Shown: positions 1 to 12,556 of the stretch, piece after piece
Numbering within the stretch: the first letter of the stretch is position 1
Layout: the number at the start of each line of letters is the position of its first letter
NCBI RefSeq assembly: GCF_009707385.1
Contig: NZ_CP046115.1
Location: 4,960,001 to 5,024,000 of the forward strand
Reading direction: 5' to 3'
DNA length: 64,000 bases
From: Klebsiella oxytoca
GTDB lineage: Bacteria; Pseudomonadota; Gammaproteobacteria; Enterobacterales; Enterobacteriaceae
Program-made: the position numbers and the translations under genes
The notes under the pieces: model-generated
Database searches by the model: none
Told to the model about the DNA's origin: nothing
Seen by the model: the letters and a program-made list of their open reading frames with translations, nothing else

Positions 1-493
1 CCAGGGCCGGAATAACGGCCAGATCCTGAAACAACAGCACCGAGAAGCCCAGCTGTCCGGATTCGCTGCGGCTCATGCCTTTTTCACGCATCAGCTGCAG
101 CGCCATCGCGGTTGAAGACATCGCCAGCCCAATACCGCCAACCACCGCTGCGCGCCATGAAAAGTCGCTCAGCATGAGCAAAGCGCCAAGAATGAGCGCG
201 CTGAAAGCGACCTGCGCGGCCCCCACGCCGAAAATTGAGCTTCTCAGTCGCCAGAGCTTGGACGGGTTCAGCTCCAGCCCGATGATAAACATCAGGAAGA
301 CGACGCCTAATTCTGAAAAGTGAAGAATTTCCTCAACATCGCTGATGAATCCTAATCCCCATGGGCCGATGGCGATACCGGCCAGCAGATACCCCAGCAC
401 GGCCCCAATCCCCAGCCTTGCCGCCAGCGGCACCGCCACCACGGCGGCAAACAGAAATAACACCCCGGCCAGCAGTAAATCAGCTCCCGCCAT
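1..493 (-). CDS. kefB: Glutathione-regulated K+/H+ antiporter KefB, N-terminal part (cut by window edge)
   Basis: Inner-membrane CPA2-type antiporter that exports potassium and acidifies the cytoplasm to protect against electrophiles. Glutathione gates it and the ancillary protein KefG activates it. About 164 N-terminal residues are visible. They form a run of hydrophobic helices, including [20 protein letters not shown] near residue 13 and [17 protein letters not shown] near residue 60, the latter typical of CPA2 transporters. The C-terminal TrkA-N/NAD-binding part lies outside the window. The ATG at 493 overlaps the end of kefG by 14 bases, which suggests translational coupling. The near identity with the E. 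coli KefB N-terminus that I recall makes the call firm. Confidence 0.95.
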   Translation of the reverse strand, partial: MAGADLLLAGVLFLFAAVVAVPLAARLGIGAVLGYLLAGIAIGPWGLGFISDVEEILHFSELGVVFLMFIIGLELNPSKLWRLRSSIFGVGAAQVAFSALILGALLMLSDFSWRAAVVGGIGLAMSSTAMALQLMREKGMSRSESGQLGFSVLLFQDLAVIPAL

Positions 494-1040
494 TTGAGCC
501 TCCTGCGCTGATAGGGTGACTTAACCAGTCTCGATACGCACGAGCGCGGCTTTTCAGGTCTTCAGGTGATTGTCGTCGCGCCCAGTAGACAATAATTGGG
601 CTCATCCAGTGCATGCGGCACATACCGGCGGTCAGTTCAAAAGGACGAAGAATGTCATTCATCGGATAACGATGGGCATCGCGACGGTAGGCGCTCTCAG
701 GCTCGCCGGTGGTTATCACGCTACGCCAGTACTTTCCCGCCAGCTGATTCCCTCCCGCTCCGCTGGCAAATCCGCGGCTTAAAACCCTATCCAGCCACTC
801 TTTCATCAACGCCGGACAGCTCCAGGTATAGAGCGGGTGCTGGAAAACAATCACCTCGTGCTGGCGCAGGAGCTCCTGCTCCCAGGCGATATCAATAAAA
901 AAATCCGGATAGTGCGCGTAAAGATCGTGCACGGTCACATTCGACAACTGTAAGGCCGGTTCAAGCAAAACCCGGTTGGCCACGGAATCCTGAGATTCTG
1001 GGTGGGCATACAGCAGCAAAACTTTCGCTGTCTGAGACAT
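480..1040 (-). CDS. kefG: KefG, quinone-reductase-like ancillary protein of KefB
   Basis: A 186-residue flavodoxin-fold (NAD(P)H:quinone oxidoreductase type) protein that binds KefB at the inner membrane and is needed for full antiporter activity. The motifs [16 protein letters not shown] near residue 9 and [20 protein letters not shown] near residue 75 are characteristic of the family. The frame stays open upstream to 1118. I chose the ATG at 1040 because it follows a clear ribosome site (GAGGGGAAAG) and gives the family length of about 184. The gene heads a leftward kefG-kefB operon and is divergent from yheS. Confidence 0.95.
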   Translation of the reverse strand: MSQTAKVLLLYAHPESQDSVANRVLLEPALQLSNVTVHDLYAHYPDFFIDIAWEQELLRQHEVIVFQHPLYTWSCPALMKEWLDRVLSRGFASGAGGNQLAGKYWRSVITTGEPESAYRRDAHRYPMNDILRPFELTAGMCRMHWMSPIIVYWARRQSPEDLKSRARAYRDWLSHPISAGGSNGGS

Positions 1041-1215
1041 CTTTCCCCTCCCGAACGTCTTCTGGCGGCCTGTGCAGCGGCTGCGTCCCGACGCAACCAG
1101 AATGACTTTGTGTATCATCTTCGTTTTGGGCTACCATTGCGGCCCGGTTGAGCGATTCGCTCCACACTACATTATCATAATGACAAATTAACATAGTCAG
1201 AACATACGGCGCCTT

Positions 1216-3120
1216 ATGATTGTTTTCTCCTCGTTACAAATTCGTCGCGGCGTACGCGTCCTGCTGGATAACGCTACCGCCACTATCAACCCAGGGCAAA
1301 AAGTCGGCCTGGTGGGTAAAAACGGCTGCGGTAAATCCACCCTGCTTTCGCTTTTGAAAAACGAGATTAGCGCCGACGGCGGCTCGATGACCTTCCCCGG
1401 CAGCTGGCAGCTGGCGTGGGTTAATCAGGAAACCCCTGCGCTACCGCAGCCGGCTATTGACTATGTTATTGACGGCGATCGCGAATTTCGCAAGCTGGAG
1501 GCCGATTTACGGGAGGCCAACGAACGCAACGATGGTCATGCCATCGCGACGGTACACGGCAAGCTGGACGCCATCGACGCCTGGACTATACGCTCTCGTG
1601 CGGCCAGCCTTCTCCACGGTCTGGGTTTCAGCAACGAACAGCTGGAAAGACCGGTGAGCGATTTTTCCGGAGGCTGGCGTATGCGCCTTAACCTCGCTCA
1701 GGCGCTCATTTGCCGTTCCGACCTGCTGCTGCTTGATGAACCGACTAACCACCTGGACCTTGATGCGGTCATCTGGCTGGAGAAATGGCTTAAAGGCTAT
1801 ACCGGCACGCTGATCCTGATTTCCCACGATCGCGATTTCCTTGACCCGATCGTCGATAAAATTATTCATATCGAACAGCAAACCATGTTCGAGTACACCG
1901 GCAACTACAGTTCGTTTGAAATCCAGCGCGCAACCCGCCTTTCTCAACAGCAAGCGATGTATGAGAGCCAGCAGCAGCGCGTCGCCCATTTGCAGAGCTA
2001 TATCGATCGTTTTCGCGCCAAGGCCACTAAAGCCAAGCAGGCGCAAAGCCGCATCAAAATGCTTGAGCGCATGGAGCTCATTGCACCAGCCCATGTCGAT
2101 AACCCGTTCCACTTCAGCTTCCGCGCGCCGGAAAGCCTGCCCAATCCGCTGCTGAAGATGGAAAAAGTCAGCGCCGGTTATGGCGAACGCGTGATCCTCG
2201 ACTCAATCAAACTGAATCTGGTTCCAGGTTCGCGGATCGGTCTGCTGGGGCGCAACGGAGCCGGTAAATCGACGCTAATTAAACTACTGGCCGGTGAGCT
2301 ACAGCCGCTGCACGGTGAAATTGGTCTGGCGAAAGGTATCAAGCTTGGCTACTTTGCCCAGCATCAGCTTGAGTTCCTGCGTGCGGACGAATCGCCGCTG
2401 CAGCATCTTGCCCGGCTGGCGCCGCAGGAGCTGGAGCAGAAGCTGCGCGACTATCTGGGCGGTTTTGGCTTCCAGAGCGATAAAGTCAACGAAGAGACAA
2501 AGCGTTTCTCCGGCGGCGAGAAAGCACGTCTGGTGCTGGCGTTAATCGTCTGGCAGCGGCCAAACCTGCTGCTGCTTGATGAACCGACTAACCACCTCGA
2601 TCTCGATATGCGCCAGGCGCTAACCGAAGCGCTCATTGATTTTGAAGGCGCGCTGGTAGTGGTTTCGCATGACCGTCATCTGATTCGCTCCACTACCGAC
2701 GATCTCTACCTGGTACACGATAGCAAAGTCGAACCTTTCGACGGCGATCTGGAAGACTACCAGCAGTGGTTAAGCGACTCGCAAAAGCAGGAAAGTCAGG
2801 CCTCTGAAGAGCCGAAAGAAAACGGCAATAGCGCCCAGGCGCGTAAAGATCAGAAACGCCGGGAAGCCGAGCTGCGTACGCAAACCCAGCCGCTGCGCAA
2901 AGAGATTGCCCGACTGGAAAAAGAGATGGAAAAGCTCAACGCACTGCTGGCGCAGGCGGAAGAGCAGCTCGGCGACAGCGAGTTGTACGATCAAAGCCGC
3001 AAAGCAGAACTCACCGCCTGTTTACAGCAACAGGCTAGCGCGAAGTCCGGGCTGGAAGAGTGTGAAATGGCCTGGCTGGATGCCCAGGAACAGCTGGAGC
3101 AAATGCTGCAGGAAGGCTAG
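1216..3120 (+). CDS. yheS: ABC-F family ATPase YheS
   Basis: A 634-residue soluble ABC-F protein with two nucleotide-binding domains and no membrane domain. Members of this family act on ribosomes; the exact role of YheS is less clear than that of EttA. Domain 1 has Walker A GKNGCGKSTL near residue 35, signature FSGGWRMRL near 150 and LLLLDEPTNHLDL near 170. Domain 2 has GRNGAGKSTL near 347, signature FSGGEKARL near 434 and another LLLLDEPTNHLDL. A charged linker lies between the domains and a Glu/Lys/Gln-rich coiled-coil tail occupies about residues 520-634. The gene is monocistronic and ends in a strong hairpin terminator. Confidence 0.95.
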   Translation: MIVFSSLQIRRGVRVLLDNATATINPGQKVGLVGKNGCGKSTLLSLLKNEISADGGSMTFPGSWQLAWVNQETPALPQPAIDYVIDGDREFRKLEADLREANERNDGHAIATVHGKLDAIDAWTIRSRAASLLHGLGFSNEQLERPVSDFSGGWRMRLNLAQALICRSDLLLLDEPTNHLDLDAVIWLEKWLKGYTGTLILISHDRDFLDPIVDKIIHIEQQTMFEYTGNYSSFEIQRATRLSQQQAMYESQQQRVAHLQSYIDRFRAKATKAKQAQSRIKMLERMELIAPAHVDNPFHFSFRAPESLPNPLLKMEKVSAGYGERVILDSIKLNLVPGSRIGLLGRNGAGKSTLIKLLAGELQPLHGEIGLAKGIKLGYFAQHQLEFLRADESPLQHLARLAPQELEQKLRDYLGGFGFQSDKVNEETKRFSGGEKARLVLALIVWQRPNLLLLDEPTNHLDLDMRQALTEALIDFEGALVVVSHDRHLIRSTTDDLYLVHDSKVEPFDGDLEDYQQWLSDSQKQESQASEEPKENGNSAQARKDQKRREAELRTQTQPLRKEIARLEKEMEKLNALLAQAEEQLGDSELYDQSRKAELTACLQQQASAKSGLEECEMAWLDAQEQLEQMLQEG

Positions 3121-3138
3121 CGGCAATATGCATCCAGC

Positions 3139-3163
3139 AAGGCGGGGAAACCCGCCTTTTTTC
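3139..3163 (+). terminator. Rho-independent terminator after yheS
   Basis: GGCGGG and CCCGCC arms around a GAAA loop are followed by a run of T, starting about 20 bases after the yheS stop codon. This separates yheS from yheT. Confidence 0.85.
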
Positions 3164-3286
3164 ATCTCTCTCCGCGGCTTTTTCACGTAACCTGCTTACC
3201 GATTAGCCGCAAGACCACATATTGGCTAACCTGCGCACTTCATGCGCGGTATAGTATGGACAAAGATTATTAATTGCTCTGGTGCT

Positions 3287-4309
3287 ATGGTTGATATCAC
3301 TCCTACAGAAATGACGCCCCCTGAAAACGACTCGCAGCAGTTTCACCCGATGCGCGGCCTGGGCAATCGTCATTTGCAAACCATGTTGCCGCGGCTAATC
3401 CGTCGCAAACTCCGTTTCACTCCCCACTGGCAGCGTCTTGAACTGCCGGATGGCGATTTTGTCGATCTCGCATGGAGTGAAGACCCTTCTCAGGCGCGCC
3501 ATAAACCTCGGTTAGTCGTTTTTCACGGCCTGGAGGGCAGCCTGCACAGCCCTTACGCGCACGGACTCATCCACGCGGCAATGCAGCGCGGATGGCTGGG
3601 CGTGGTAATGCACTTTCGCGGCTGTAGCGGCGAACCAAACCGCAATAACCGTATTTACCATTCGGGTGAAACGGAAGACGGCGCCTGGTTTTTACGCTGG
3701 CTCCAGCGCGAATACGGCGATGTCCCAACCGCAGCGGTTGGATATTCGCTCGGGGGCAATATGCTGGGCTGCCTGCTGGCAAAAGAAGGCGATGATATTC
3801 CCGTCGATGCCGCGGTTATCGTCTCGGCTCCGTTTATGCTGGAAGCCTGCAGCTCGCATATGGACAAAGGTTTCTCCCGCGTTTATCAGCGCTACTTGCT
3901 CAACCTGCTGAAAGCTAACGCCGCACGTAAACTCAAAGCCTATCCCGGCTCTCTGCCTGTCGATTTACGTCAGCTAAAAAGCATGCGCCGTATCCGCGAA
4001 TTTGACGACAGCATCACCGCCAGGATCCACGGTTTTGCCGATGCGCTGGACTATTATCGCCAGTGCAGCGCCATGCCGCGATTAAGCGATATCACTAAGC
4101 CAACGCTGATTATTCACGCGAAGGACGATCCTTTTATGGATCACCACTCAATTCCTCCGCAAGAGCAGCTGCCGGCGAACGTTGAATATCAGCTCACGGA
4201 GCACGGTGGGCACGTTGGTTTCGTCGGCGGCACGCTGCGTAAGCCGGAAATGTGGCTTGAAAAGCGCATCCCGGATTGGCTAACCCGTTGGTTAGGAGCG
4301 AAAATATGA
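3287..4309 (+). CDS. yheT: YheT, alpha/beta-hydrolase of the AB-hydrolase 4 family
   Basis: Predicted esterase or hydrolase of unknown substrate, 340 residues from the ATG at 3287, the same length as the E. coli protein. [18 protein letters not shown] near residue 18 is typical of the family. The nucleophile elbow is GYSLGG near residue 150, after an oxyanion-type stretch [18 protein letters not shown]. The acid and base parts of the triad fit [11 protein letters not shown] near 280 and TEHGGHVGF near 305. An earlier in-frame ATG at 3242 would add 15 unconserved residues. The stop overlaps yheU by four bases, so the two are co-translated. Confidence 0.92.
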   Translation: MVDITPTEMTPPENDSQQFHPMRGLGNRHLQTMLPRLIRRKLRFTPHWQRLELPDGDFVDLAWSEDPSQARHKPRLVVFHGLEGSLHSPYAHGLIHAAMQRGWLGVVMHFRGCSGEPNRNNRIYHSGETEDGAWFLRWLQREYGDVPTAAVGYSLGGNMLGCLLAKEGDDIPVDAAVIVSAPFMLEACSSHMDKGFSRVYQRYLLNLLKANAARKLKAYPGSLPVDLRQLKSMRRIREFDDSITARIHGFADALDYYRQCSAMPRLSDITKPTLIIHAKDDPFMDHHSIPPQEQLPANVEYQLTEHGGHVGFVGGTLRKPEMWLEKRIPDWLTRWLGAKI

Positions 4310-4524
4310 TCATTCCCTGGCAAGATCTCGATCCCGAAACGCTGGACAATCTGATCGAAAGTTTTGTATTACGTGAAGGCACCGATTATGGTGAACATGA
4401 ACGTTCGCTGACTGATAAAGTCTCCGATGTTAAACAACAGTTGAAAAGCGGAGAAGCCGTGCTGGTGTGGTCAGAGCTGCACGAGACGGTCAACATCATG
4501 CCCCGCAAGCAGTTTCACGGCTAA
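4306..4524 (+). CDS. yheU: YheU, small UPF0270 family protein
   Basis: A 72-residue protein of the UPF0270 family with no known activity. It begins [20 protein letters not shown] and has the conserved TDYGEHE stretch near residue 27, with a mostly acidic helical composition. The ATG at 4306 overlaps the yheT stop (ATGA) and follows GGAGCG, which supports this start over the upstream in-frame ATG at 4276 inside yheT. The small downstream gap to prkB suggests a yheT-yheU-prkB transcription unit. Confidence 0.93.
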   Translation: MIIPWQDLDPETLDNLIESFVLREGTDYGEHERSLTDKVSDVKQQLKSGEAVLVWSELHETVNIMPRKQFHG

Positions 4525-4559
4525 GGCGGCACACACTATCGTTTATCCTGGGAGTAGTT

Positions 4560-5429
4560 ATGTCTGCCAAACATCCGGTGATTGCCGTCACGGGCTCCAG
4601 CGGCGCGGGAACCACGACCACCAGCCTTGCCTTTCGCAAAATTTTCGCCCAGCTAAATCTGCATGCCGCCGAAGTAGAAGGCGATAGCTTTCACCGCTAC
4701 ACCCGTCCGGAAATGGACATGGCGATCCGTAAAACACGCGATCAGGGTAAACATATCAGCTACTTTGGCCCCGAGGCCAACGACTTCGGCCTGCTGGAAC
4801 AGACCTTTGCGGAATATGGGCTCAGCGGCAAAGGTCAGTCGCGCAAGTATTTACATACCTATGATGAAGCCGTGCCGTGGAATCAGGTTCCAGGAACCTT
4901 CACGCCCTGGCAGCCGCTGCCCGAACCAACTGACGTTCTGTTTTATGAAGGGCTGCACGGCGGCGTGGTTACGCCTCAGCATAATGTCGCTAACCATGTT
5001 GACCTGCTGGTCGGCGTGGTGCCGATCGTCAATCTTGAGTGGATCCAGAAGCTTATCCGCGACACCAGCGAACGCGGGCACTCTCGTGAGGCGGTGATGG
5101 ATTCCGTCGTCCGCTCAATGGAAGATTACATCAACTTTATCACCCCGCAGTTTTCGCGCACCCATCTCAACTTCCAGCGTGTACCGACGGTGGATACGTC
5201 CAACCCGTTTGCGGCTAAAGCCATCCCTTCGCTGGATGAAAGCTTTGTCGTCATTCACTTTCGGAATCTGAAAAATATCGATTTCCCCTGGCTGCTGGCG
5301 ATGCTGCAGGGTTCATTTATCTCACATATGAATACGCTGGTGGTTCCGGGCGGAAAAATGGGACTGGCGATGGAGCTTATTATGGCGCCGCTGGTCGAAC
5401 GGCTGATGGAAGGCAGAAAAATTAGCTAA
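4560..5429 (+). CDS. prkB: Phosphoribulokinase-like protein PrkB
   Basis: A 289-residue P-loop kinase of the phosphoribulokinase/uridine kinase superfamily. The P-loop is GSSGAGTTTTS near residue 12, followed by VEGDSFHRYTRPEMD. The protein resembles Calvin-cycle phosphoribulokinase, but its substrate in enterobacteria, which lack that cycle, is not established. The ATG at 4560 follows GGGAG with good spacing. The frame opens earlier at 4467, inside yheU, but those residues are not family-like. It is the last rightward gene before the convergent yhfA. Confidence 0.92.
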   Translation: MSAKHPVIAVTGSSGAGTTTTSLAFRKIFAQLNLHAAEVEGDSFHRYTRPEMDMAIRKTRDQGKHISYFGPEANDFGLLEQTFAEYGLSGKGQSRKYLHTYDEAVPWNQVPGTFTPWQPLPEPTDVLFYEGLHGGVVTPQHNVANHVDLLVGVVPIVNLEWIQKLIRDTSERGHSREAVMDSVVRSMEDYINFITPQFSRTHLNFQRVPTVDTSNPFAAKAIPSLDESFVVIHFRNLKNIDFPWLLAMLQGSFISHMNTLVVPGGKMGLAMELIMAPLVERLMEGRKIS

Positions 5430-5475
5430 GAAGCCAATCCCGGCAGCACGATTGCACTGCCGGGGTCCGGTCGCT

Positions 5476-5880
5476 TTACCCTTCGATGACTTCATAAGAG
5501 TGGGTAATGTTTACCGCTTTCTCCAGCATCAGCGCCACCGAGCAATATTTTTCCGCCGACAGGTCGACAGCGCGGGAAACGGCTGCATCTTTCAGCTCTT
5601 TACCGGTCACAATAAAATGCAGGTTGATATGGGTAAACAGACGCGGCGCTTCTTCGCGACGCTCAGAAGTCAGCTTAACTTCGCAGTTGGTAACGTTATG
5701 CCGACCCTTCTGCAAAATGGACACGACATCAATCGCGCTGCATCCGCCCGCCGCCATTAGCACCATTTCCATTGGGCTCGGCGCTTTATCCCCGGAATTG
5801 CCGTCCATCAGAATCTGGTGACCGGAAGCCGACTCACCGATGAAGGTTAACCCTTCAACCCACTTCACTCGCGCTTGCAT
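5476..5880 (-). CDS. yhfA: OsmC-family protein YhfA
   Basis: A 134-residue OsmC/Ohr-fold protein. The family includes thiol peroxidases, but YhfA itself has no assigned substrate. The motif MEMVLMAAGGCSAIDVVSIL near residue 37 carries the first conserved cysteine and EKYCSVALMLEKA near 110 the second, the usual OsmC pair. The frame is open upstream to 5976, but the ATG at 5880 (MQARVKWVEGLTF) gives the E. coli length. It is transcribed away from crp, and the divergent region holds the crp control sites. Confidence 0.93.
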   Translation of the reverse strand: MQARVKWVEGLTFIGESASGHQILMDGNSGDKAPSPMEMVLMAAGGCSAIDVVSILQKGRHNVTNCEVKLTSERREEAPRLFTHINLHFIVTGKELKDAAVSRAVDLSAEKYCSVALMLEKAVNITHSYEVIEG

Positions 5881-6184
5881 AAATTTAACTCCAGGTCTGT
5901 AATTTTCCTGACAGATTACGCGCACATAACATTTCTCGCAACGGAAGGCGACCTGGGTCATGCTGAAGCGAGACACCAGGAGACATGCAGCGAAAGCTAT
6001 GCTAAAACAGTCTTGATGCTACAGTAATACATTGATGTACTGCATGTATGCAGAGGAGTTCACATTACAGGCTGCAGAAAACTTTCAGCCGGATTCCCAG
6101 GTACAGGGATTCAATACGATTGCATGCCCGGATGCCGTGTTGTGTCGGCACCCGGAGATAGCTTATAACAGAGGATAACCGCGC
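5881..6184. promoter_or_regulatory. Divergent yhfA/crp control region with long crp leader
   Basis: A 304-base gene-free stretch between yhfA and crp. It strongly resembles the E. coli crp promoter region, including the segment around AAAGCTATGCTAAAACAG at about 5994-6010 and a CRP-like site at 6049-6064. In E. coli this region carries crp autoregulation, Fis sites and a divergent transcript. The last 100 bases are an untranslated crp leader, with AACAGAGGATAACC just before the start codon as ribosome site. Confidence 0.75.
6049..6064. promoter_or_regulatory. CRP-binding site (crp autoregulation)
   Basis: TGCAGAGGAGTTCACA matches the TGTGA-N6-TCACA consensus perfectly in the right half and weakly in the left. 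It lies at the position of the known autoregulatory CRP site upstream of E. coli crp. Confidence 0.65.
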
Positions 6185-6817
6185 ATGGTGCTTGGCAAAC
6201 CGCAAACAGACCCTACCCTTGAATGGTTCTTGTCTCATTGCCACATTCATAAGTACCCATCAAAGAGCACGCTGATCCACCAGGGTGAGAAAGCAGAAAC
6301 GTTGTACTACATCGTTAAAGGCTCCGTGGCTGTACTCATCAAGGATGAAGAAGGTAAAGAGATGATCCTCTCTTACCTCAACCAGGGCGATTTCATCGGT
6401 GAATTAGGCCTGTTTGAAGAAGGTCAGGAGCGTAGCGCCTGGGTACGTGCGAAAACCGCATGTGAAGTGGCCGAGATCTCCTACAAAAAATTCCGTCAGC
6501 TGATCCAGGTAAACCCGGATATCCTGATGCGTCTATCTTCGCAAATGGCACGCCGTCTGCAGGTTACATCTGAGAAAGTGGGCAACCTTGCCTTCCTCGA
6601 CGTTACCGGTCGTATCGCTCAGACGCTGCTGAATCTGGCAAAACAGCCGGATGCGATGACCCACCCGGACGGTATGCAAATTAAAATTACTCGTCAGGAA
6701 ATCGGTCAGATCGTCGGATGCTCTCGCGAGACCGTGGGTCGTATTCTGAAAATGCTGGAAGATCAAAACCTGATCTCCGCGCACGGTAAAACTATCGTCG
6801 TCTACGGTACCCGTTAA
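6185..6817 (+). CDS. crp: Cyclic AMP receptor protein (catabolite activator) CRP
   Basis: Global transcription regulator that binds cAMP and TGTGA-N6-TCACA sites. It is 210 residues long, the exact family length. The N-terminal cyclic-nucleotide domain contains [20 protein letters not shown] near residue 68, with the Glu, Arg and Ser that contact cAMP, followed by the long dimer helix. The C-terminal helix-turn-helix has [20 protein letters not shown] near residue 168, with the recognition residues Arg, Glu and Arg. It is essentially identical to E. coli CRP. It ends at a strong terminator and is followed closely by yhfK. Confidence 0.99.
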   Translation: MVLGKPQTDPTLEWFLSHCHIHKYPSKSTLIHQGEKAETLYYIVKGSVAVLIKDEEGKEMILSYLNQGDFIGELGLFEEGQERSAWVRAKTACEVAEISYKKFRQLIQVNPDILMRLSSQMARRLQVTSEKVGNLAFLDVTGRIAQTLLNLAKQPDAMTHPDGMQIKITRQEIGQIVGCSRETVGRILKMLEDQNLISAHGKTIVVYGTR

Positions 6818-6823
6818 GTCGGT

Positions 6824-6858
6824 AAAACGGCGTATTGCCAGACAATACGCCGTTTTTG
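6824..6858 (+). terminator. Rho-independent terminator after crp
   Basis: The arms AAAACGGCGTATTG and CAATACGCCGTTTT enclose a short loop and are followed by T-rich sequence. It ends only about ten bases before the yhfK start codon. Confidence 0.9.
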
Positions 6859-6868
6859 TTTTCTCCCC

Positions 6869-10231
<3,363 letters not shown>

Positions 10232-10247
10232 TGATGGCAACTAAAAA

Positions 10248-10811
10248 TCAACGATTGAGGAAGTTTGCCAGCAGCTGATGTCCCTGCTCGCTGAGAATAC
10301 TCTCCGGATGAAACTGCACGCCTTCAAGGTCGAACTGGCGGTGGCGAATACCCATGATCTCTCCCTCTTCGCTACGGGCGGTAACCTCAAAACAGTCAGG
10401 CAGCGTTAGCGGGTCAATCAACAGGGAGTGATAGCGGGTCACGGTAAGCGGGTTATTCAGTCCACGGAATACCCCCTGACCATTATGGCTGACAGGCGAC
10501 GTTTTCCCGTGCATCACCCGAGCGGCCCGCACAATGGTTGCGCCGAAAACCTGGGCGATGGCCTGATGGCCGAGGCAAACGCCTAAGACAGGCGTTTTTC
10601 CGGAAAAGTGGCGGATCGCCGCCAGCGAAATTCCTGACTCATTTGGCGTACAGGGGCCCGGTGAAATAACGATTTTCTCTGGCGCCAGGGCAATAATTTC
10701 CGCTATCGTCAGCTCGTCATTACGCCTGACCTGTACCTCCGCCCCCAGTTCGCAGAAATACTGGTACAGGTTCCAGGTGAAAGAATCGTAGTTGTCGATA
10801 AGCAGGATCAT
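10248..10811 (-). CDS. pabA: Aminodeoxychorismate synthase glutaminase subunit PabA
   Basis: Class I glutamine amidotransferase, 187 residues. It releases ammonia from glutamine for PabB, which makes 4-amino-4-deoxychorismate in the folate (p-aminobenzoate) pathway. The nucleophile cysteine is in GVCLGHQA near residue 79 and the His-Glu pair in FHPES near 168. The oxyanion region [12 protein letters not shown] near 49 is also present. It lies between fic and argD, 32 bases after fic, in the order known from E. coli. Confidence 0.97.
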   Translation of the reverse strand: MILLIDNYDSFTWNLYQYFCELGAEVQVRRNDELTIAEIIALAPEKIVISPGPCTPNESGISLAAIRHFSGKTPVLGVCLGHQAIAQVFGATIVRAARVMHGKTSPVSHNGQGVFRGLNNPLTVTRYHSLLIDPLTLPDCFEVTARSEEGEIMGIRHRQFDLEGVQFHPESILSEQGHQLLANFLNR

Positions 10812-10843
10812 AGCGGCTCCGGGGAAAAAAGAACCGCGCTATT

Positions 10844-11446
10844 CTACTCAGTTTCTACAGCTTCGCTTACCACTTTGCGAAATATCATCTGCAGCGCGGA
10901 GAGGTCGCCCATTGCACCGCTCTGGTTGGCCTGGTTCCAGACATCGACAGCAATATTGCGCCAATCCAGCGTATAGCCGGCGTGGATAGCCAGTTGCTCA
11001 AAGAAAATGCGTTGTGCCATGCCGCTGCCAATACGGAAAGGATGCAGGACGTTGATCTCACAGTAATAGTGAGCGAGGCGTTCAATGAATTTATCGGTCG
11101 CCAGCCCAACCAGATAACCTTCCCCTTCAAGCTCCTGAAACAGGGCATTCCCCTCCTTTTCGATGTAGGCGAAATGGCAAAAACGGGTGTCCCCCTGATA
11201 GATATCAATTTCGCGCAGCTGCCCCGCCCAGTCGAAAATATCCTGGTAAAGCTGCCGGTGAATCGCGCAGAGATGCGGTAATCCACGGATTAGCGGCCCA
11301 AGTTCAATGGTAGCAGCCCGTAGTGCAGTCAGTTCCCACGCAGCCTGCTCAAGGCGCTGAGCCTGGCGAATGCCTAAGCGGTTACGCATGACCTTCAGGC
11401 CAGGATAAAGATAAGGATCCCGACCCTCGCCAAATTTATCGCTCAT
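10844..11446 (-). CDS. fic: Fic-domain protein Fic (AMPylator-type toxin) with non-canonical active-site motif
   Basis: A 200-residue Fic-fold protein. The family transfers AMP or related groups from nucleotides to hydroxyl residues of target proteins. The FIC motif is HPFRIGSGM at residues 135-143. The catalytic His is present, but the acidic residue that normally coordinates magnesium (HPFx[D/E]GNGR) is Ile139, and the terminal Arg is Met143. Activity may therefore be weak, altered or lost. I believe the E. coli K-12 orthologue also departs from consensus here, so this may be a family trait. The start overlaps the end of yhfG, its likely antitoxin, by 11 bases. Confidence 0.93.
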   Translation of the reverse strand: MSDKFGEGRDPYLYPGLKVMRNRLGIRQAQRLEQAAWELTALRAATIELGPLIRGLPHLCAIHRQLYQDIFDWAGQLREIDIYQGDTRFCHFAYIEKEGNALFQELEGEGYLVGLATDKFIERLAHYYCEINVLHPFRIGSGMAQRIFFEQLAIHAGYTLDWRNIAVDVWNQANQSGAMGDLSALQMIFRKVVSEAVETE

Positions 11447-11603
11447 AGTGGCTCCTTAACGCCGCAATTCGCGCCAGGGCCTCTTCAGAGGTAAGGTTTA
11501 TCAGCGGAATATCAACGCCCTCAAGCCGTCGGCTGGCCTGAAAATTAAGGTTACGTTGATCCTCCCAAAGACGGGATTTCTGTTTTTCGGTGAGCTTTTT
11601 CAT
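11436..11603 (-). CDS. yhfG: YhfG, small Fic-inhibiting antitoxin
   Basis: A 55-residue protein beginning [18 protein letters not shown]. It contains SRRLEG at residues 24-29, fitting the [S/T]xxxE[G/N] inhibitory motif whose glutamate blocks ATP binding in class I Fic proteins. It stands immediately upstream of fic and overlaps it by 11 bases, the arrangement of the E. coli FicA/FicT pair. The ATG at 11603 follows GGGAGGTGTTAA, a strong ribosome site. Identification rests on the motif and position. Confidence 0.92.
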   Translation of the reverse strand: MKKLTEKQKSRLWEDQRNLNFQASRRLEGVDIPLINLTSEEALARIAALRSHYER

Positions 11604-11679
11604 TTAACACCTCCCTGACATTTCCGCAGTTGCCACAAGTATAAGCGGCAAAAAACGATTTCGCAGGGAAGTGGGAAAT

Positions 11680-11702
11680 GCGCGGGTAAGGGCTACCCGC
11701 GC
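11680..11702 (-). terminator. Hairpin after ppiA, possible terminator
   Basis: GCGCGGGTA and TACCCGCGC form a perfect 9-bp stem with a 5-base loop just downstream of the ppiA stop codon. The tail on the minus strand (ATTTCCC) is only weakly T-rich, so termination efficiency is uncertain. Confidence 0.5.
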
Positions 11703-11709
11703 AAAATAG

Positions 11710-12279
11710 TTACGGCAGAACTTTTGCGGAAAGAATAACGATAGGTTTGGACGGTACATTTTGATACGGCCCAACGTTATGGGTCTGCACCTGAGAAATT
11801 TTGTCCGCCACGTCCATGCCTTTGACGACTTTACCAAACACCGCATAGCCAAAATCACGCTGGCCATGATCGAGGAAGGCGTTGTCCGCAATATTGATAA
11901 AGAACTGGCTGGTCGCACTATCCTGCTCCGCAGTACGCGCCATAGCGATGGTTCCGCGAGTGTTGCGCAGGCCGTTATCGGCTTCGTTTTTAATTGGCGG
12001 ATTAGGCTGCTTTTGCTGCATTTGCTCGTTAAAACCGCCGCCCTGTACCATAAAGCCCGGGATCACGCGGTGAAAAGTGGTGTTGTTGTAAAAACCGCTG
12101 TTGACGTACTTCAGGAAGTTCTCTACCGAGACAGGCGCTTTCTGGCTATTCAGCTCAAGCTCAATATTGCCCGCAGACGTGGTCAGCAAAACATGAGGAT
12201 CGCCCTTTGCCGCCATGGCCGGGGAGAATGCTGAAATGGCTAAAACGGCAGCCACCGCCGCGAGAGTTGATTTGAGCAT
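11710..12279 (-). CDS. ppiA: Periplasmic peptidyl-prolyl isomerase PpiA (cyclophilin A)
   Basis: A 189-residue cyclophilin that catalyses cis-trans isomerisation of X-Pro bonds in the periplasm. A signal peptide is clear: [18 protein letters not shown] followed by SPAMA with cleavage before AKGD. The cyclophilin core shows [15 protein letters not shown] near residue 68, holding the catalytic Arg, and [15 protein letters not shown] near 123. The upstream region contains a perfect CRP site. In E. coli ppiA is controlled by CRP and CytR. The gene is divergent from tsgA. Confidence 0.97.
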   Translation of the reverse strand: MLKSTLAAVAAVLAISAFSPAMAAKGDPHVLLTTSAGNIELELNSQKAPVSVENFLKYVNSGFYNNTTFHRVIPGFMVQGGGFNEQMQQKQPNPPIKNEADNGLRNTRGTIAMARTAEQDSATSQFFINIADNAFLDHGQRDFGYAVFGKVVKGMDVADKISQVQTHNVGPYQNVPSKPIVILSAKVLP

Positions 12280-12419
12280 GGAAATTCCTTAACGGAGCAG
12301 AATAAAAAGCGAGTGCTTTGATTCTAAAGAGCCTTTGCATCCTGGGCTAGCCTTTTACCTAATTTTACTTAGCTGAAACACTTGTAACGATGTTCTGATT
12401 TATCAGCAAAATAATAAAA

Positions 12420-12435
12420 TGTGACTTATTTCACA
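12420..12435. promoter_or_regulatory. Perfect-consensus CRP site between ppiA and tsgA
   Basis: TGTGACTTATTTCACA has both five-base half sites intact with the exact 6-bp spacer. It lies about 140 bases upstream of ppiA and 120 bases upstream of tsgA, so it could serve either promoter. E. coli ppiA is known to be CRP-dependent. Confidence 0.8.
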
Positions 12436-12556
12436 TTTAAAATTGCAAATAGATCCAAATTTCACAATAAAAGTTTGATTACATCACTCCAGCGAATAAA
12501 ATCTGTCCGCCCGGCGCAGAGTCAACGCGCTTTACATTTCTATTCACAGGCCAGTC

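Noticed and set aside
1507..2112. A 201-codon minus-strand frame inside yheS
   Set aside because: Antisense to conserved ABC-F motifs, with no family features.
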